From positions 1 to 18,265 of the forward strand of contig CALWFX010000091.1 of NCBI GenBank assembly GCA_944377765.1: a stretch of 18,265 bases of DNA, written 5' to 3'. Positions within the stretch are counted from its first letter, which is position 1. Each line of letters begins with the position of its first letter. Made by a program: the position numbers and the translations under genes. This document shows positions 7,597 through 15,218 of this stretch, one piece after another. The notes under the pieces are model-generated. The model worked only from the letters and a program-made list of their open reading frames with translations, was not told where the DNA came from and ran no database searches. Source of the DNA: an uncultured Clostridia bacterium (GTDB taxonomy: Bacteria > Bacillota > Clostridia > Christensenellales > UBA1242).

Positions 7597-10500
7597 TTGA
7601 AAAAGTTTTTGCTTTGTTTATTTTCATTTCTTTTTGTTGGAACTGCTTTTGCTGGCAGTGCTTTTCTTTTGGCGGGGTGCAATCAATCTTATTTACAAGA
7701 AGAAAATAACAATGAAAATGATAATTCTGGCGAAGAAATTGATGAGCCAGACGAGGATGAAGAAATTTCTGCACAAGGGTATAGACTTGATGCATACATA
7801 ATGTCTTTTAATGAGACTTATCCAACAGGCAGAAACAATACAAATGGTGGAACAGTGGAAACCTGGTCAAATTCAGGTCCTTTTTGGACATGGGCACAAA
7901 ATGGAACAGGAGTTGGAACAGCACATTCTTACTTTACTAATAGAGATTGGGGAGAAGTTGTTACGCAAATAGCATATAGTTCAGGTTACAGGCTCAGAGG
8001 ATATTATTCCACTTCTGCTTGCACTGGAACAGATATGACTTCACAATTCACTGGAAACGACAGTTATGATGGTGATGACAGTAACACTAAGGTTAGCACT
8101 GGGCATTTTAAATTGTCAAGTGCTCGTTCAATTTATGTTAAGTCTGCAAGAAAAGTTAAAATGAATTTTTCAACTTCTTGGGGAGGCTTTCGAGTACCGG
8201 GCACTTATGGTCCAACAAGTGCAACTTCATTTAGTATAAGTGGATATTTTGGAGATACAACAAGAACTTATTGTTCTGCTTCGCCAAGGGCAGGTTACAC
8301 TTTTCAATGGATTAATACAAATGGTAATAAGGTGGTAAGCACTAATAATACTGGTTTTTTTGGAATAGAGAGCAATGCAGCACAAAATTTTTTAAGAGGA
8401 ACCTCAACTTATGGCAATGCAACAAGTGATGGAAGCAATGGTGTTGTTTATAATTTTAAAACGCAATATACGCCAATAACTTATTATGTTAAGTTTAATG
8501 GTAATGGTGCAACAAGTGGAAGCATGAGCAATCAAACTTTCACCTATGACCAGGGGCAAAATTTGAAGGTTAATGCTTTTTCAAAATCAGGGTATAATTT
8601 TTCTGGTTGGGCAACTTCTTCAACTGGTTCTGTGCAATATTCAGGTGGACAATATGTCAGCAATCTCACAACAACAAGTGGTGGAACAGTGAATTTATAT
8701 GCAGTTTGGTCACCTAAAACTTTTACAAATACATATTATTATCGTAATAATGCTGGCTATCAGGCGTCTTCAAATCAATCAAGAAGTTACAACGCATCCT
8801 TTACAACTTATTCTTCAACAGCAGTTACATATTACAACGAAAATGGTTGGAGCTTATATGGCTGGCTTTTTAACGATTCAAATGGAACAGGTCGCACATA
8901 TGCTCCAAGCACAACTGTAACTAACACAACTTACACGCAAAGCCAATCAACACTTGGTTGGTATGCAGTTTCATCGAGAATAATTACTATTTCATATAAT
9001 GCCAATGGCGGAAGTTTCTCTGGCAGTTCAACAACAGGCACACAATATTGGAATCAATATGGTAATAAGGTGACAAGTGTCAATTTAAAGGTTACAAGCA
9101 CTGTGCCCACACGAACAGGTTATACCTTTAAAGGTTGGTCATCATATAGCGGTGCCACAAGTGTAGATTATAATTCTAACGACACATATATTTATGATGA
9201 AGGATATTTAATTTCTCAAAATGTGACACTTTATGCAGTTTGGCAAGTTAATCAGTATGATAATGTTTATAGATATCGCAACAATAGTGGCGGACAGGCA
9301 GAATCTGTTCAAAAGAGAACCTATAATCAAGCATTTACAACCTATTCAAATTCAGCACTTTCTTATTATACATCCAATGGCTGGAGTTTATATGGTTGGC
9401 TTTATAACGATTCAAATGGAACAGGTCGCACATATGTTCCAAACACAAGTGTAACAAGTACAACTTACACACAAAGCACATCAACTCTATATTGGTATGC
9501 AACATCTTCAAGAACAGTAACACTATCTTATAACGCCAATGGTGGAAGTTTTTCGGGCAGTTCAACAACAGGCACGCAATATTGGAACCAATATGGCAAC
9601 AAGGTGACAAGTGTTAGCCTAAAAGTTACAAGCACTGTGCCAACTCGAACAGGATACACCTTTAAGGGGTGGGCAACAACTAGTGGTGCCACAAGTGCAG
9701 GCTATGCTTCTGGTGCAACCTACACATTTAATGCGGGTTATTCAAGTTCTCAAAATGTCACTCTCTATGCTGTTTGGACACCAATTTCTTATTTAATCAC
9801 CTATGACGAAAATGGCGGAAACACAATAAGTGATTTAAATTATAATATAGAAAGTTCTTCTACACTTGCTTCAACCACACGAACAGGTTACACATTTAAC
9901 GGCTGGAAACCAAAAACAAGTGTTGGGAATTGGAGCAGTGGAACAATATACAAGAGTGGTGAAAGTGTCAAAGGAAAATATGGCAATGTTGAACTTGTTG
10001 CACAGTGGACGGTTAATAGTTACAAAGTAAGAATATATGCTATGACTGGCATAGATGACATAACAAAGCCTGCAACTTCATGGTATAGCGATAATGTGGG
10101 AAGATACAAAGAAGTGTCTGTCAACTATGGAACCAATTACACAATTTCTGTTACAACAAAAGCGGTGTATAAATTTGATAGGTGGACAACAACGAACGAT
10201 AGCACAGCAAGTGCTGTTGGAACATCCAATAGTTATACATTTACAGTTGAAGCCCAAAACCACACTTTCTATGCATGGGGAACACCGAACAACCCAGCAT
10301 ACTATGACGAAGAAGGCGGATACTATTATGTTGAAATGGGTAAATATCCACAAAGTTCAATAATAGACAGCGATTTAAGAAATTGGACAGAATATTATGG
10401 AAGCAACTATTCAAATATGTCTTATAATGAAACAACCCAAATGACAACATTCACATTAACAACAGTTGGAGTTTGGGAAATATTAGCAATTGAGATACCA

Positions 10501-11937
10501 TCACCAATAATTTCAAATGGTAAAACATATACTTTGACATTTGATTATGTTATTCAAAGCGATTATATTGAACTTTCTGAAGAAACAGCAAATCCAAGTT
10601 TTACTGATAAAGATCAGTTCCAAGGATACAATGGATTAGCAGTTCAAATAATCAGTAATGGTGGAATAAGTAATTCACCATGCACTGATAGGGATTATTT
10701 AACATATAGATTGCCAACAACAGCAGGAAGTGGAAGGGTATCTGCAAATTTTGCAAATTTAAATGAAGGCTCAACAATGTGGGTCGCAATAAATGGTGGA
10801 TATGTCAATGATGGACAAACAGTAACATTTAGCCTAGGAAATTTCCGCTTATTGACAAATGAAGAGTCAGACCAATCTTCAACAGGAAATAAATATGAAA
10901 TCACAACCAAACAATTAGAAAATAATATGTTAAAGTGGACAGAATACTATTCATATGACCAAATTGAAGTTAAGTATGATTCTAGCAATGCAAAAAATGA
11001 ATTAACAATTTCAACCATTGATGGCTGGGAAATTATAGGCAGACAAATATATGTAGAAAAAAATCAAGACTACACCATTTCATTTAATTTTGAAATTGCA
11101 GATGAAACAAACATGAATGGCAGTTTAAGATTACAAGTGTTAAATACCTTTCCAGAAAATAATAATAATGAAGGAAAACAGGTTGCTTATTTAGATTTAA
11201 ATTCAAATGGCAATATTTCTTTAACTTTTAATTCAGGAGAAAATTCAACTTTGTATGTAATTTTCAATGGTGGATACTTGGGAGATGGAAGTAAATTTGT
11301 GTTTAATATTTCAAATATATCTTTAAAACATTCTGGTAAAGATGTTTATTACACTCTTTCATATGATTCATATACACTACAAAACAGAGAAGAATATTTG
11401 AGATACAATAATACATGGTATAAAGTTGAGCCAATCAAATGGCGATTAACTGGAAATTCCAGTCAAAAAGTTGGATATGGCACAACAACCGACACTATGG
11501 CAATAATGGATACAATTGTGTATGCAGGGCAGTTTGCAACAAGCAGTTTGGGAATAGACCAAGGCTATGACAATAGAGTCACCACTAATTTTGAGAATGT
11601 AGTTAAAAATGCAGAGAATTCAACATATCTAGTTTCATATAGCCCAAAAGTTGAAAGTTTTGGAACAAGCGGAGTAACAACACAAACAGCAACTGACAAA
11701 ATCTTTATCTCGTCTGAAGAAGAAATAAAACAGGTTGAAGGGAGGTACGAAGTTAAGTTCTCAGCCATTGTGAAAGATATACTTGGAATAACAATATACT
11801 TTACTCGCGACATGGGAACAAATATAAACAACATAACCTGTCGAACAGAGTATGGTGGACTGACACAGAAATTTGCCACATCAGTTCAGGGCTTTCAATT
11901 TACAATTAAAGTATCAGAATATGAATGTGTGTCATAA
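7597..11937 (+). CDS. Large surface lipoprotein with InlB-type B repeats, paired beta-sandwich-like domains and a split DUF6273-like domain
   Basis: Predicted secreted, membrane-anchored protein of 1446 residues, probably involved in adhesion or glycan binding. It starts at TTG (AAGGAG at 7586-7591); this start is needed to include the signal peptide. K2-K3, a hydrophobic core and lipobox LAGC put the lipidated cysteine at C28, followed by an acidic linker (about 35-57). Residues 60-290 are unrecognised. Listeria-Bacteroides (InlB B) repeats with GYxFxGW and LYAVW signatures lie at about 295-371, 463-549, 641-727 and 731-804, with a diverged one at about 807-894. A 178-residue unit is tandemly duplicated (377-554, 555-732). 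Two mutually similar segments (about 922-1086, 1107-1247; shared WTEYY, GWEI/VWEI, INGGY/FNGGY) look like beta-sandwich binding modules. MGKYPQS (914-920) before them and EPIKWRL (1278-1284) after them resemble a DUF6273-type domain. No LPXTG motif or catalytic domain is seen. Confidence 0.85.
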   Translation: MKKFLLCLFSFLFVGTAFAGSAFLLAGCNQSYLQEENNNENDNSGEEIDEPDEDEEISAQGYRLDAYIMSFNETYPTGRNNTNGGTVETWSNSGPFWTWAQNGTGVGTAHSYFTNRDWGEVVTQIAYSSGYRLRGYYSTSACTGTDMTSQFTGNDSYDGDDSNTKVSTGHFKLSSARSIYVKSARKVKMNFSTSWGGFRVPGTYGPTSATSFSISGYFGDTTRTYCSASPRAGYTFQWINTNGNKVVSTNNTGFFGIESNAAQNFLRGTSTYGNATSDGSNGVVYNFKTQYTPITYYVKFNGNGATSGSMSNQTFTYDQGQNLKVNAFSKSGYNFSGWATSSTGSVQYSGGQYVSNLTTTSGGTVNLYAVWSPKTFTNTYYYRNNAGYQASSNQSRSYNASFTTYSSTAVTYYNENGWSLYGWLFNDSNGTGRTYAPSTTVTNTTYTQSQSTLGWYAVSSRIITISYNANGGSFSGSSTTGTQYWNQYGNKVTSVNLKVTSTVPTRTGYTFKGWSSYSGATSVDYNSNDTYIYDEGYLISQNVTLYAVWQVNQYDNVYRYRNNSGGQAESVQKRTYNQAFTTYSNSALSYYTSNGWSLYGWLYNDSNGTGRTYVPNTSVTSTTYTQSTSTLYWYATSSRTVTLSYNANGGSFSGSSTTGTQYWNQYGNKVTSVSLKVTSTVPTRTGYTFKGWATTSGATSAGYASGATYTFNAGYSSSQNVTLYAVWTPISYLITYDENGGNTISDLNYNIESSSTLASTTRTGYTFNGWKPKTSVGNWSSGTIYKSGESVKGKYGNVELVAQWTVNSYKVRIYAMTGIDDITKPATSWYSDNVGRYKEVSVNYGTNYTISVTTKAVYKFDRWTTTNDSTASAVGTSNSYTFTVEAQNHTFYAWGTPNNPAYYDEEGGYYYVEMGKYPQSSIIDSDLRNWTEYYGSNYSNMSYNETTQMTTFTLTTVGVWEILAIEIPSPIISNGKTYTLTFDYVIQSDYIELSEETANPSFTDKDQFQGYNGLAVQIISNGGISNSPCTDRDYLTYRLPTTAGSGRVSANFANLNEGSTMWVAINGGYVNDGQTVTFSLGNFRLLTNEESDQSSTGNKYEITTKQLENNMLKWTEYYSYDQIEVKYDSSNAKNELTISTIDGWEIIGRQIYVEKNQDYTISFNFEIADETNMNGSLRLQVLNTFPENNNNEGKQVAYLDLNSNGNISLTFNSGENSTLYVIFNGGYLGDGSKFVFNISNISLKHSGKDVYYTLSYDSYTLQNREEYLRYNNTWYKVEPIKWRLTGNSSQKVGYGTTTDTMAIMDTIVYAGQFATSSLGIDQGYDNRVTTNFENVVKNAENSTYLVSYSPKVESFGTSGVTTQTATDKIFISSEEEIKQVEGRYEVKFSAIVKDILGITIYFTRDMGTNINNITCRTEYGGLTQKFATSVQGFQFTIKVSEYECVS
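8725..9792 (+). repeat. 534-bp tandem duplication inside the lipoprotein gene
   Basis: Unit 1 is 8725-9258 and unit 2 is 9259-9792, exactly 178 codons each. They are most alike around 9001-9135 and 9535-9669, which encode GSFSGSSTTGTQYWNQYGNK and the following TVPTRTGYTFKGW. Most base differences in that stretch are at third codon positions, so the copies have diverged under protein-level constraint and are not a very recent duplication. Confidence 0.9.
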
Positions 11938-11954
11938 AAATGCAGGGCATTTTT
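11936..11954 (+). terminator. Hairpin overlapping the lipoprotein stop codon
   Basis: AAAAATGC (11936-11943) pairs with GCATTTTT (11947-11954) across a 3-nt loop, beginning inside the TAA stop (11935-11937) and ending in five T. It is likely a first, modest terminator ahead of the stronger one at 11979-12014. Confidence 0.5.
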
Positions 11955-11978
11955 ATGAAATTAAGAGCGAAGCGAACA

Positions 11979-12014
11979 AAAAATGAGAATGAAAAGTTCA
12001 TTCTCATTTTTTAT
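11979..12014. terminator. Bidirectional terminator between convergent genes
   Basis: ATGAGAATGAA (11983-11993) pairs with TTCATTCTCAT (11997-12007) across a 3-nt loop. The stem is flanked by A-rich sequence on the left and T-rich sequence on the right, so it can end the + strand lipoprotein transcript and the - strand transcript of the small membrane protein. Confidence 0.8.
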
Positions 12015-12015
12015 T

Positions 12016-12306
12016 TTACCAAAGCGAAATATCTCCAGTTACAAATCCATAAATTAGCACTGCAACAGAAATTGCCATTATGACAAGGGCGAAGGTAAGC
12101 ATCAACTTTGAAGAAGGAAGTTTTCCATCACTTCTTAATTTAACTGCGTTATAATATAGTGCAATTCCTGTGAAATATGTAACATAAACCATGCAAAGCA
12201 AAGAATCTAAATTGGTTATAATTTTAAATTGGGCAAGAACAAAAACAACAATTGTTAACACACAAAATATTGAACTTATTATTACATATTTTTTTGTTGC
12301 ACTCAT
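12016..12306 (-). CDS. Small three-helix membrane protein, function unknown
   Basis: I do not recognise this 96-residue protein. It has three hydrophobic segments, about 7-27, 33-55 and 68-89, with a basic, Ser/Lys-rich loop (KLRSDGKLPSSK) between helices 2 and 3. The N-terminus is short and basic, which suggests it sits inside. No cysteine motif or charged residue within a helix hints at activity. On the - strand an AAAAGGGGAA box lies 7-16 nt upstream of the ATG, and a good promoter is visible at 12326-12354, so it is probably a monocistronic real gene. It ends at the bidirectional terminator it shares with the lipoprotein gene. Confidence 0.7.
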   Translation of the reverse strand: MSATKKYVIISSIFCVLTIVVFVLAQFKIITNLDSLLCMVYVTYFTGIALYYNAVKLRSDGKLPSSKLMLTFALVIMAISVAVLIYGFVTGDISLW

Positions 12307-12325
12307 ATATATTCCCCTTTTCTAT

Positions 12326-12354
12326 ATGATATTATTATTTTCATTTTAAGTCAA
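12326..12354 (-). promoter_or_regulatory. Promoter of the small membrane protein gene
   Basis: On the - strand, TTGACT (12354-12349) and TATCAT (12331-12326) with a 17-nt spacer, placing the start of transcription about 14 nt upstream of the ATG. It lies just downstream of the radical SAM gene's stop codon. Confidence 0.6.
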
Positions 12355-12375
12355 ATAAATTTATAATATTTTCAT

Positions 12376-13224
12376 TTAATTTAAAAAATTTGGTATAAAA
12401 CAGTCGCTTGCACTGTCAAAATCTTGTATATAGCCATATTTAAACCCCAGTTCTTCAATTTTTTTTGTGATTATTTTATATTCAATTGGTTTTAATCTTC
12501 TTTGTATAGGGCTGTTTGGGGTTGGTGTAAATTGTGACATTACACTAATTATTCTGTCTTTACAACTTTCACTTAAAAGACTTAACACTTCAAGGGAGTT
12601 ATTTATTTCATTTGGTAAAACTAAATGCCTTATTATTATACCTCTTTTAAGAAAATTTCCATCGTGGACATCTTTTTTATTTTCAATACAAAAATTTAGC
12701 ACCTTTTTTGCAATATCAAAATAATTTTGGCAATTGGAATATTTTTGTCCGATAGCGTTGTTTGAATATTTAAAATCAATAAGATAAATATCAATATAGT
12801 CATTAAGTTTTTTTAGCATTTCAATGTCTTCATAGCCTGAAGAATTCCATATTATTGGTATTTTAGGCTTATACATTTTTAAAGCGTTGAGAATGACTTC
12901 TGAAAAGTGAGTGGGAGTGATGAAATCAAAATATGAGTTAGTTTTTTCTTTATCTTTAAGAAGGTTGATAAATTCTTGAATAGAATATTCTTTTCCAACT
13001 TGTCCTTTGGAAATTGCATAGTTTTGGCAATAAGAACACTTTAAATTACATCCTGAAAAAAAGATGGCACAAACACCATTTTCTTTTGTTACACAAGGCT
13101 CTTCCCACATAAAATTATCAATGATTTTGGCAATTCTTATTCTGTTTTTTTCATTACAAAATCCCACTTGTTCAGCTCTATTTATTTGACATTTTCTTGG
13201 GCAGCAATCACAAAACTTTGTCAT
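12376..13224 (-). CDS. PflX-type radical SAM protein (COG1313-like)
   Basis: Radical SAM protein resembling PflX, an uncharacterised relative of glycyl-radical-enzyme activases. The 282 residues show a cysteine-rich N-terminus (C5, C7, C8, C12, C23, including CCPRKC), then the SAM cluster motif GCNLKCSYC with C59, C63 and C66 followed by QNYAIS. Later family landmarks are TPTHF, IIWNSSGYE, DIYLIDFKY, RHLVLP and MSQFTP. The start overlaps the end of the upstream HAD-like gene by 17 bp, so translation is probably coupled; AAAGGA lies about 9 nt before the ATG. No glycyl radical enzyme or AmmeMemoRadiSam partner is in the window, so calling it a pyruvate formate-lyase activator would go too far. 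The substrate is unknown. Confidence 0.85.
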   Translation of the reverse strand: MTKFCDCCPRKCQINRAEQVGFCNEKNRIRIAKIIDNFMWEEPCVTKENGVCAIFFSGCNLKCSYCQNYAISKGQVGKEYSIQEFINLLKDKEKTNSYFDFITPTHFSEVILNALKMYKPKIPIIWNSSGYEDIEMLKKLNDYIDIYLIDFKYSNNAIGQKYSNCQNYFDIAKKVLNFCIENKKDVHDGNFLKRGIIIRHLVLPNEINNSLEVLSLLSESCKDRIISVMSQFTPTPNSPIQRRLKPIEYKIITKKIEELGFKYGYIQDFDSASDCFIPNFLN

Positions 13225-13945
13225 TTGGTTTTTCCTTTATTGTGTTTATTTTCTCTTTAAGCGAAAGATATGTGGTTAAATATTCAAAGCCTTTTCCAAC
13301 TCCATAACTTTTTGAAGCAGTTCTGATTATTTTTAAATCTTTTGGGATATTATCATTTTCTTCATTGGAATAGTATAGTTTTTTGCTCGGATTAAAACTT
13401 AATTTATATGTTATATCGTCATTAAGTTTGATATGTTTTTTTGTTGGTGCAGGAAAAATAAAGTATTTATCTTGTGTTAAAGTGTTTGCGTCAAGCATTG
13501 GTAAGTCGAGCACAATAGAATCCCCACAAAAAACACAAGTGGAATATTCATGCAAGGGGTCATATTGTTTTAAAAATTCTTCCACACCTTCTTTTTTACT
13601 ATAACCATTTATATTAAAAGGTAAATTATTGAAACTTATAGAGTTATTATCTATATCAATTTTGTCTATTTTTTTTAGACTTGATTGTAACAAAAATTTA
13701 AAGTGCTTTGATGTGTAAGGTGGAAGTATGGAAAAAAGACTTGTAAGTTCTTCTTTAAGTTCATTTTCTGTTTTGTCGTTATTTTCTAACCTTGAAGCCT
13801 TTGCCGATGTGATTATGACAATGTCAACATTGCCTTGAAAGAAATTGATAAACTTTGAGATGCCATTATTAAAAACTTTGCCACCTCTTAACAAAATATC
13901 TTCAATAGTTCCATTATAGTCCAAAAATACAAGTGCTTTTTTCAT
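13208..13945 (-). CDS. HAD-superfamily hydrolase-like protein with Asn in motif I
   Basis: A 245-residue protein with the haloacid dehalogenase phosphatase layout: motif I FLDYNGTIED (nucleophile D9), motif II ITSA (T46/S47), candidate motif III lysine K117 or K118 (YSKKEGVEEFL) and motif IV CGDSIVLD (D142, D147). The region between motifs II and III is large enough for a C2-type cap, as in Cof or sugar-phosphate phosphatases. The second motif I aspartate, the usual general acid/base in phosphatases, is N11. Activity may therefore be slow, different or lost. It is the first gene of a two-gene unit with the PflX-like radical SAM gene (17-bp overlap). No ribosome binding site precedes the ATG, while a near-consensus promoter ends 7 nt before it, so the mRNA is probably leaderless. 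The substrate cannot be read from the sequence. Confidence 0.7.
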   Translation of the reverse strand: MKKALVFLDYNGTIEDILLRGGKVFNNGISKFINFFQGNVDIVIITSAKASRLENNDKTENELKEELTSLFSILPPYTSKHFKFLLQSSLKKIDKIDIDNNSISFNNLPFNINGYSKKEGVEEFLKQYDPLHEYSTCVFCGDSIVLDLPMLDANTLTQDKYFIFPAPTKKHIKLNDDITYKLSFNPSKKLYYSNEENDNIPKDLKIIRTASKSYGVGKGFEYLTTYLSLKEKINTIKEKPNDKVL

Positions 13946-13952
13946 GCCTATA

Positions 13953-13981
13953 ATTTTATCATAAACCTCTCAATTTGTCAA
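13953..13981 (-). promoter_or_regulatory. Near-consensus promoter giving a probable leaderless transcript
   Basis: On the - strand, TTGACA (13981-13976) is a perfect -35 box and TAAAAT (13958-13953) a strong -10 box, with a 17-nt spacer. The ATG of the HAD-like gene starts at 13945, only 7 nt beyond the -10 box, so transcription should begin at or next to the start codon. Confidence 0.75.
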
Positions 13982-13997
13982 TTTAAACAAAAAACGT

Positions 13998-14027
13998 TTA
14001 ACAAATGTATGTGTTATTACATATTTT
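13998..14027 (+). promoter_or_regulatory. Weak candidate promoter of the glycosyltransferase gene
   Basis: TTAACA (13998-14003) and TATTTT (14022-14027) with an 18-nt spacer. The -10 match is poor (4 of 6). If used, transcription would begin at about the ATG (14033), which also lacks a ribosome binding site. Confidence 0.3.
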
Positions 14028-14032
14028 GAAAT

Positions 14033-15112
14033 ATGAAGAAATTTACTATTAGCGTTTGTTTTATTGTTAAGAATGAAGAAAAAGTTTTTGAAAGAATTTT
14101 AAAGTGCTGTCAAAAATTTGCAGACGAAATTGTTGTTGTGGATACTGGGTCAATTGATAAAACAATTGAAATTGCAAAAAAATATACTGACAAAATTTAT
14201 CATTTTAAGTGGTGTGATGATTTTTCTAAGGCTAGAAATTTTGCTTTCAGCAAAGGCACTTGTGACTATCTTATGTGGCTTGATGCAGATGACTTTATTT
14301 TTGATGCCGATATAGGTAAAATTATTAAACTTAAAAATCAAAAATTAAATTTTGATATGGCTTTTTTCAAATATGTTACCGGTTATGATAAAAATTTTAA
14401 ACCTACATTTGAATTTGAACGCGAGCGATTAATAAAAAATGGCAAAGGATATGTTTGGCTGGAACCAGTGCATGAAGTTATTGCACCAAGTGGAATTATT
14501 GTTCATGAAGATATAAGGATATATCATTTTAAAGGCGAGAAAGAGAGAAAAAACAGAAACCTTGAAATTTATGAAAAAATTCTTCTTCAAGGAGATGTTT
14601 TATCTGCAAGAGCAAGATTTTATTATGCAAGAGAACTATATTACAATGCAAAATATTTGCAGGCAATTAAAGAATTTAAAGATTTTTTAAATTTAAAAGA
14701 TGCTTGGGTGGAAAATAAGATTGAAGCGTGCTTAAATTTGAGTTATTGTTACTTAGAGTTGAATGACAGAGAAAATGCTCTTAAAATTTTGTTTCAAAGT
14801 TTTGTGTATGATTTACCTAGGGCGGAAATACTTTGCCAATTAGGGAAGATTTATTTTGACATAAATTATGAAAAATCTATATATTACTATAAACTTGCAC
14901 TTGGTTGTAAGATGAATTTAAAAAGGGGTGGGTTTGTTTTAGTTGATTATTATTCCTTTATTCCTAATCTTCAACTTTGTGTTTTGTATTTTCGTTTAAA
15001 AAACTATAAAAAATCATATTATTTTCACAAAAAATGCAAAAAAATAAAACCAAATCATCCATCAGTTATTTTTAATGATAAAGTTTTTAAAGATTTGGGT
15101 TTTGAAATATAG
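14033..15112 (+). CDS. Family 2 glycosyltransferase with C-terminal TPR-like repeats
   Basis: Probable inverting sugar transferase using a nucleotide sugar. The GT-A domain (about 1-190) opens with SVCFIVKNEE (7-16), has VVVDTGSIDKT (34-44) and the metal-binding DxD-type motif LDADD (83-87). The tail (about 190-340) is made of helix pairs with alternating Tyr/Ala/Leu like tetratricopeptide repeats (RARFYYARELYYNAKYLQA; EACLNLSYCYLELNDREN; AEILCQLGKIYFDINYEKS). This GT2-TPR layout is also found in SunS-like transferases that glycosylate peptides, but no peptide or exporter gene is nearby, so the acceptor is unknown. No signal peptide or membrane helix is seen. The ATG at 14033 has no recognisable ribosome binding site. 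A terminator follows. Confidence 0.85.
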   Translation: MKKFTISVCFIVKNEEKVFERILKCCQKFADEIVVVDTGSIDKTIEIAKKYTDKIYHFKWCDDFSKARNFAFSKGTCDYLMWLDADDFIFDADIGKIIKLKNQKLNFDMAFFKYVTGYDKNFKPTFEFERERLIKNGKGYVWLEPVHEVIAPSGIIVHEDIRIYHFKGEKERKNRNLEIYEKILLQGDVLSARARFYYARELYYNAKYLQAIKEFKDFLNLKDAWVENKIEACLNLSYCYLELNDRENALKILFQSFVYDLPRAEILCQLGKIYFDINYEKSIYYYKLALGCKMNLKRGGFVLVDYYSFIPNLQLCVLYFRLKNYKKSYYFHKKCKKIKPNHPSVIFNDKVFKDLGFEI

Positions 15113-15128
15113 TTTAAAACTTATGATT

Positions 15129-15159
15129 AAATGCAAATAAATGTAAGTTTGCATTTTTT
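15129..15159 (+). terminator. Intrinsic terminator after the glycosyltransferase gene
   Basis: AAATGCAAA (15129-15137) pairs perfectly with TTTGCATTT (15148-15156) around a 10-nt loop and runs into six T ending at 15159. Confidence 0.75.
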
Positions 15160-15160
15160 C

Positions 15161-15189
15161 TTGTTTTTTCCTTTTAAATATGTTAGAAT
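15161..15189 (+). promoter_or_regulatory. Promoter of the SecB-like gene
   Basis: TTGTTT (15161-15166) and TAGAAT (15184-15189) with a 17-nt spacer, directly after the preceding terminator's T-tract. Confidence 0.55.
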
Positions 15190-15218
15190 ATGTCTAAATT
15201 ATTTTAAGGAGCATTAAA

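Noticed and set aside
8725..9792. CRISPR-like or mobile repeat array
   Set aside because: There are only two units of 534 bp, both in frame inside a protein-coding gene, and the changes between them are mostly synonymous. This is a domain duplication.
13208..13224. Possible frameshift or fusion between the HAD-like and radical SAM genes
   Set aside because: Each protein has complete N-terminal motifs of its own family, and a 17-bp overlap with an upstream ribosome binding site is ordinary for coupled genes.
14033..15112. SunS-like bacteriocin glycosylation locus
   Set aside because: The GT2-TPR layout is similar, but no precursor peptide, exporter, protease or immunity gene lies next to it.
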